Virus record (IMG/VR): IMGVR_UViG_3300035703_000266
Span: 1-34,473 of that record
From: a virus
Reading direction: 5' to 3' (one strand)
Length of the DNA: 34,473 nt
The number at the start of each line of letters is the position of its first letter. The stretch's first letter is position 1. The translations under genes were made by a program, and so were the position numbers. Of the stretch, positions 31,077-34,473 are shown in pieces. Below the pieces are notes generated by a model that was not told where the DNA came from, made no database searches, and saw only the letters and a program-made list of their open reading frames with translations.

Positions 31077-31579
31077 AAACTTCTGATGTAGGCATACACT
31101 TAATGCACTATTTTGAAGGCTACCGCAACAAACCATACAAATGCAGTGCAAAAATTTGGACGGTGGGTTGGGGCCATGCAATGTATTCAGACCAATTGCG
31201 TTTGCCAAATGTGCGAACTGAAAGCTATACCGGGATGATTCGCGATGACTACCAACTTAAAACCGAAGACAATCGCATTTGGTCAAAAGAAGAACTGGTT
31301 GAAATATTCAAGAATGACCTCGCAACTTTTGAACGTGGTGTTTTACGACTTGTTCCCGGCTGTGCTGGCCGTCAAGGCGCTTTTGACGCTCTGGTATCTA
31401 TATCCTTCAATTTTGGCTTAGGCAACCTCCAACGCTCCACCATCCGTATGAAGGCCAACCGAGGCGACTGGGAGGGCGCAGCCGAGGCATTCATGATGTG
31501 GACCAAGGGCGGTGGTCAAGTGCTGCCCGGTCTGGTCAAAAGGCGCAAGGCCGAGATCGCATTGTTTCTGAGTGATTGA
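31073..31579 (+). CDS. Endolysin, GH24 lysozyme (E-C-T triad)
   Basis: A 168-residue muramidase-type endolysin. It begins at a GTG overlapping the holin stop (GTGA) with GGAG upstream. The catalytic region reads FEGYRNKPYKCSAKIWTVGW: Glu15, Cys24 (in the position of the usual Asp) and Thr30, the known E-8aa-D/C-5aa-T pattern. A C-terminal helical part follows (GRQGAFDALVSISFNFGLGN and GLVKRRKAEIALF). It would cleave the glycan strands of peptidoglycan. No signal peptide or SAR segment is visible, so it needs the holin. The first two-thirds are AT-richer than the remainder, with a switch near 31370. Confidence 0.9.
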   Translation: MKTSDVGIHLMHYFEGYRNKPYKCSAKIWTVGWGHAMYSDQLRLPNVRTESYTGMIRDDYQLKTEDNRIWSKEELVEIFKNDLATFERGVLRLVPGCAGRQGAFDALVSISFNFGLGNLQRSTIRMKANRGDWEGAAEAFMMWTKGGGQVLPGLVKRRKAEIALFLSD

Positions 31580-31594
31580 TGGAATAATTGCACC

Positions 31595-32248
31595 ATGGCA
31601 AACGTCAAGCAGCAATTAGAAGTCCCGTCGATCCCCAGCCTGGGCTTTGCCCCAGAGGGGTACGAACGCCGCTACTTTGCCGAAAACAACGGCGCATTAA
31701 ACGGCTACTTCCGCAAACTGATCAGCGTGCTGGGTGCGCTGTTTGGCCCACAGGGCGGCAAGTTCATCAACACGCCTCATGGCGCATTTCATGATGACAC
31801 GGACCAGGTGGCCGCCAGCACCACCACGGCTTACCCGGTGGTGTTCAGCAACACCGACATCTCCAACGGCGTGACCCTTGCCAGTGGGTCAAGACTGACG
31901 GTGGGGGTGGACGGCATCTGGAACGTCCAGTTCTCCTTGCAGATCAAGAACGTCAGCAATGACGGCCAAGACTTTGAGATCTGGTTCCGCAAGAACGGCA
32001 CCGACATTGACAACTCCAACAGCCGATTCCACATCTCGGCCAGAAAATCAACGGGTGACCCCAGCCACATCATTGCCTCTTTGAATTTTTTTGTGAGTCT
32101 GGTGGCGGGCGACTATGTGGAAATCGTGGGCAAAGTCAGCAGCACCGATGTGAGCCTAGAGCATTTTGCGGCAGGCACCAGCCCGACACGCCCGGCCACG
32201 CCATCGGCCATCGCCACCTTGACCTTTGTGTCCAACTTACCAGGTTAA
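31595..32248 (+). CDS. Jelly-roll (C1q-like) virion protein
   Basis: A 217-residue protein. The N-terminal 70 residues (FAPEGYERRYFAENNGALNG, then YFRKLISVLGALFG) may attach it to the virion. Residues about 62-170 form a beta-rich domain: HDDTDQVAASTTTAYPVVFS, VDGIWNVQFSLQIKN, FEIWFRKNGTDIDNSNSRFH and LVAGDYVEIVGKVSS. This is a widespread phage C1q/TNF-like jelly roll, probably trimeric and surface-exposed. I infer a tail or head-surface adhesin. It follows the lysis genes, so it is likely co-transcribed with the tail block. Confidence 0.8.
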   Translation: MANVKQQLEVPSIPSLGFAPEGYERRYFAENNGALNGYFRKLISVLGALFGPQGGKFINTPHGAFHDDTDQVAASTTTAYPVVFSNTDISNGVTLASGSRLTVGVDGIWNVQFSLQIKNVSNDGQDFEIWFRKNGTDIDNSNSRFHISARKSTGDPSHIIASLNFFVSLVAGDYVEIVGKVSSTDVSLEHFAAGTSPTRPATPSAIATLTFVSNLPG

Positions 32249-32252
32249 AGCC

Positions 32253-33731
32253 ATGTACATCCCGATCAAACTGCCGCCTGGCATTTACCGAAATGGCACC
32301 GAGTACCAAGCCGCTGGCCGATGGTATGACGCAAACCTGGTGCGCTGGTACGAGAACACCCTGCGCCCTGTTGGCGGCTGGCGGCAACGCTCGGGCACGC
32401 AGATCACAGGCATGTGCCGAGGCTTTTTGAACTGGCGCGACAACAGCGCCATCCGTCACACGGCCTTGGGGACACACTCCAAACTCTACGCCATGAGCGA
32501 GTCCGGCACCATCAAGGACATTACGCCAACCGGGTTCACGGCTGGCACGGGTGATGCCATTGTGAAGACGGGTTACGGCTACAGCGACTACGGCAAGTTC
32601 AGCTACGGTGTGGCACGGCCTGACCTTGGCTCCATCACCCCGGCCACCACTTGGTCCTTGGACACATGGGGTGAGTATCTGGTGGCGTGTTCCAACGCTG
32701 ACGGCAAGATCTACGAGTGGCAGCTTGACTTTGCCACGCCCACCTTGGCTGCGGCCATCACCAACGCGCCAACGGGGAACAAGGCCGTGCTGGTGACTGC
32801 CGAGCGGATCTTGTTTGCTCTTGGTGCGGGTGGCAACCCCCGCAAAGTGCAGTGGTGCGACCAAGAGAACAACACCCTCTGGACCCCTGACACCGACAAC
32901 TTGGCGGGTGACTTTGAGTTGGCAACCCCAGGTGCGCTGCTGGCTGGCAAGCGCGTCAAGGGCATTAACTTGCTGTTCACCGATGTGGATGTCCACACGG
33001 CCCAGTATGTGGGCGCGCCATTCGTTTACGGCTTTGAGAAGGCAGGCAGCGGCTGCGGCCTGATCTCGGCTCAGGCGGTGGCGGCCATTGACACTGCGGC
33101 CATCTGGATGAGCAAGTCGGGCTTTTGGATTTATGACGGCTACGTCAAGCCGCTGCCCAGTGATGTGTCTGACTACATCTTTGGCAACATGAACTTCAAC
33201 CAATCGAGCAAGGTGTACGCCATACACAACAGCCAGTACGGCGAGATCTGGTGGTACTACCCGAGCAGCGCCAGCAACGAGAACGACAGCTACGTTACAT
33301 ACAACTACCGCGAGAACCACTGGGCCGTGGGCACACTGGCGCGTACCGCTGGCACGGACGCTGGGGTGTTCTCACGCCCGATGGCGGTGTCGGTGGATGG
33401 GTATGTGTACGAGCATGAGGTGGGCTTTAACTATGACGGTGCGTCTGTCTTTGCAGAGTCTGGACCCGTGCAGATCGGCAACGGCGACAACATCATGAGC
33501 GTGCGCGAGGTTATTCCAGACGAGCAGGCGCTGGGCGAGGCGGTGGTGTCATTCACGGCGCGGAATTACCCCACGGGTGCGGAGTTCTCATTTGGACCGT
33601 ATTCGGCATCGAACCCGACAAGCGTGCGATTCTCTGGCCGACAGATCAACATGAAGGTGACGGGCGCTGTTTTGGCTGACTGGCGCGTGGGTGTCATGCG
33701 CCTAGATGCGGTGGCGGCTGGCAAGCGATGA
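32253..33731 (+). CDS. Large tail/hub protein, beta-propeller-like
   Basis: A 492-residue protein. I chose the ATG at 32253 because the family sequence starts with YIPIKLPPGIYRNGTEYQAA; the frame is open slightly upstream. The N-terminal segment GRWYDANLVRWYENTLRPVG, then GGWRQRSG is the common opening of a tail protein of short-tailed phages. The body has many strand repeats with Trp/Tyr (ATTWSLDTWGEYLVAC, NSQYGEIWWYYPSSASNEND), suggesting a propeller or beta-rich hub similar in role to P22-type gp10 tail proteins. No cleavage motif is seen. The next gene starts in its stop (ATGA). Assignment is by pattern and position. Confidence 0.82.
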   Translation: MYIPIKLPPGIYRNGTEYQAAGRWYDANLVRWYENTLRPVGGWRQRSGTQITGMCRGFLNWRDNSAIRHTALGTHSKLYAMSESGTIKDITPTGFTAGTGDAIVKTGYGYSDYGKFSYGVARPDLGSITPATTWSLDTWGEYLVACSNADGKIYEWQLDFATPTLAAAITNAPTGNKAVLVTAERILFALGAGGNPRKVQWCDQENNTLWTPDTDNLAGDFELATPGALLAGKRVKGINLLFTDVDVHTAQYVGAPFVYGFEKAGSGCGLISAQAVAAIDTAAIWMSKSGFWIYDGYVKPLPSDVSDYIFGNMNFNQSSKVYAIHNSQYGEIWWYYPSSASNENDSYVTYNYRENHWAVGTLARTAGTDAGVFSRPMAVSVDGYVYEHEVGFNYDGASVFAESGPVQIGNGDNIMSVREVIPDEQALGEAVVSFTARNYPTGAEFSFGPYSASNPTSVRFSGRQINMKVTGAVLADWRVGVMRLDAVAAGKR

Positions 33732-34096
33732 GTGACCGCGAGCATTTGGAGAGGCTGCGCCAGCATGTGGAGGCGGCATTAGAATACTCTGGCGGCACAC
33801 ACCATTTTGAGGATGTCCTTGAGATGGTAGAAAAGAATCAGTTGCAGGTGTGGCCTGCAACCCAGTCGATTGTGCTGACAGAGATCATTGTCTATCCAAG
33901 GCTCAAGAATTTGCATTACTTCTTGGCTGGTGGCGACCTCGATGAACTCTCAAGGATGCGACCGATGATCGAATCCTGGGGCAAGTCGTTGGGCTGCACC
34001 AGGGTGTCATTGGCAGGCCGAAGAGGCTGGGCCAAGACATTTTTGAAAGATGAAGGATACAGCCCACAGTGGACTGTCCTTGCAAAGACACTTTAG
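33728..34096 (+). CDS. GNAT-like small protein
   Basis: A 122-residue protein with an acetyltransferase-like pattern: VLTEIIVYPRLKNLHYFLAG as central strands, a helix (DLDELSRMRPMIESWGKSLG), then CTRVSLAGRRGWAKTFLKDE and GYSPQWTVLAKTL at the C-terminus. The acetyl-CoA loop is degenerate, so activity is doubtful. Related proteins sit just before internal virion genes in other podovirus-like genomes. Its ATG overlaps the previous stop, and the DUF4214 protein starts 9 bases after it. It may be a virion component or assembly factor. Confidence 0.68.
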   Translation: MSDREHLERLRQHVEAALEYSGGTHHFEDVLEMVEKNQLQVWPATQSIVLTEIIVYPRLKNLHYFLAGGDLDELSRMRPMIESWGKSLGCTRVSLAGRRGWAKTFLKDEGYSPQWTVLAKTL

Positions 34097-34105
34097 GAGC
34101 AAACA

Positions 34106-34473
34106 ATGGCACTTACCGTCGAACAGCTGTACCAGCAATATGCAGGCCGCCCAGGTGACCCAGGCGGCATAAATTACTTCAACCAACTGTTTGGCGCTGA
34201 AATTGATCCCTCTGAAGTGGCCCGTTTTCAGACTGCTATTGCCGAGGCGCGTGCGCAGGGGTCTGAGCCTGCACCTGCGCCTGCGTTGACAGTCGAACAG
34301 CTTTACCAGCAATATGCAGGCCGTCAAGGTGACCCAGGTGGCATAAATTATTTCAACCAACTGTTTGGCCCAACGATTGAGCCTGAAGAGGTTGCCCGTT
34401 TCCAGACTGCTATTGCCGAGGCGCGTGCACAGGGGTCTGAGCCTGCCACAGGTGCTGCCACAGGCACAGGTGC
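34106..34473 (+). CDS. Virion protein with DUF4214-like repeats, 5' part (continues at position 1)
   Basis: The ATG at 34106 follows an AGGAG seven bases upstream. The part in view encodes two copies of the 58-residue DUF4214-like domain (VEQLYQQYAGR..D.GGINYF, then EVARFQTAIAEARAQG) and the beginning of an Ala-Thr-Gly linker. The gene runs off the end and continues at position 1 through the 25-base overlap, giving four domain copies in total. Copies two and three are nearly identical in DNA, copies one and four are more divergent. DUF4214 modules are known from secreted or cell-surface proteins; here one sits in a virion operon, perhaps binding host surface material. Partial only because of the window boundary. 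Confidence 0.85.
   Translation, partial: MALTVEQLYQQYAGRPGDPGGINYFNQLFGAEIDPSEVARFQTAIAEARAQGSEPAPAPALTVEQLYQQYAGRQGDPGGINYFNQLFGPTIEPEEVARFQTAIAEARAQGSEPATGAATGTG
34449..34473. repeat. Terminal direct repeat (right copy)
   Basis: These 25 bases are identical to bases 1-25. See the left copy for the frame test that supports circular closure. The repeat lies in the 18-base tandem linker repeat of the DUF4214 gene, between domain copies two and three. Confidence 0.85.

Noticed and set aside
32086-32097. Run of seven Ts in the jelly-roll gene as a frameshift signal
   Set aside because: The zero frame continues through a complete conserved-looking domain, and no downstream structure or alternative product is evident.
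32136-33320. Minus-strand open frame (394 codons) opposite the tail hub gene
   Set aside because: Low-complexity Val/His/Arg composition with no motif; the plus-strand protein has recognisable tail features.

Overview
The window is almost certainly a complete, circularly closed tailed-phage genome of about 34.4 kb with a short-tailed (podovirus-like) gene set. Its first 25 bases are identical to its last 25. Collapsing that overlap gives a 34,448-base circle in which the gene broken by the ends (34106 to the end, then 1 to 1196) reads in one frame of 512 codons. There is no integrase, RNA polymerase, DNA polymerase, tail tube/sheath or classical tape-measure gene. Clear Shine-Dalgarno sites, moderately high GC and perfect TTATCCACA DnaA boxes suggest a Gram-negative, probably proteobacterial host. 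A freshwater Burkholderiales host is a guess from gene style only.

Layout. Positions 34106-end and 1-5597 carry a virion protein with DUF4214-like repeats followed by three large Ala/Gln-rich proteins, most likely internal or ejection proteins. Positions 5583-7470 form a leftward early block: a winged-helix-like protein, three small proteins, a ribbon-helix-helix-like protein and a DUF2815 ssDNA-binding protein. A lone rightward HTH gene (6593) sits inside it. Two divergent control regions (6485-6592 and 7471-7619) share an operator-like motif. Positions 7620-12103 are the replication/recombination block: a SNF2-type helicase, a Cas4/AddB-like nuclease, and a large primase-polymerase/PriCT/AAA helicase. 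Two origin-like regions follow: 12101-12356 (seven 10-bp iterons, a hairpin, three DnaA boxes) and 13501-13835 (five DnaA-box-like sites including a 12-bp-arm palindrome, GC palindrome, A9T6 tract). Between them lie a small gene, a VRR-NUC nuclease and the small terminase.

Positions 13836-16206 hold nine small genes joined by eight successive 4-base start/stop overlaps. They include a DUF1289 protein, a winged-helix protein and a DUF3310 protein. They run into the large terminase (16216), four small virion-associated genes, a glycosyltransferase, a methyltransferase, portal, scaffold and major capsid (DUF5309/SU10 type). A strong terminator at 24391-24419 ends exactly at the next start codon. 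Then come a second glycosyltransferase-like gene, a head-tail adaptor, tail/fibre genes including an S74 self-cleaving fibre, a lysis cassette (small membrane proteins, 3TM holin, GH24 lysozyme) and further tail genes leading back to the repeat protein.

Working together: the phage appears to use host RNA polymerase and a host replisome recruited by DnaA and its own primase-helicase. This is a plasmid-like replication module on a lytic-looking virion chassis. All functions are read from sequence motifs without database searches.
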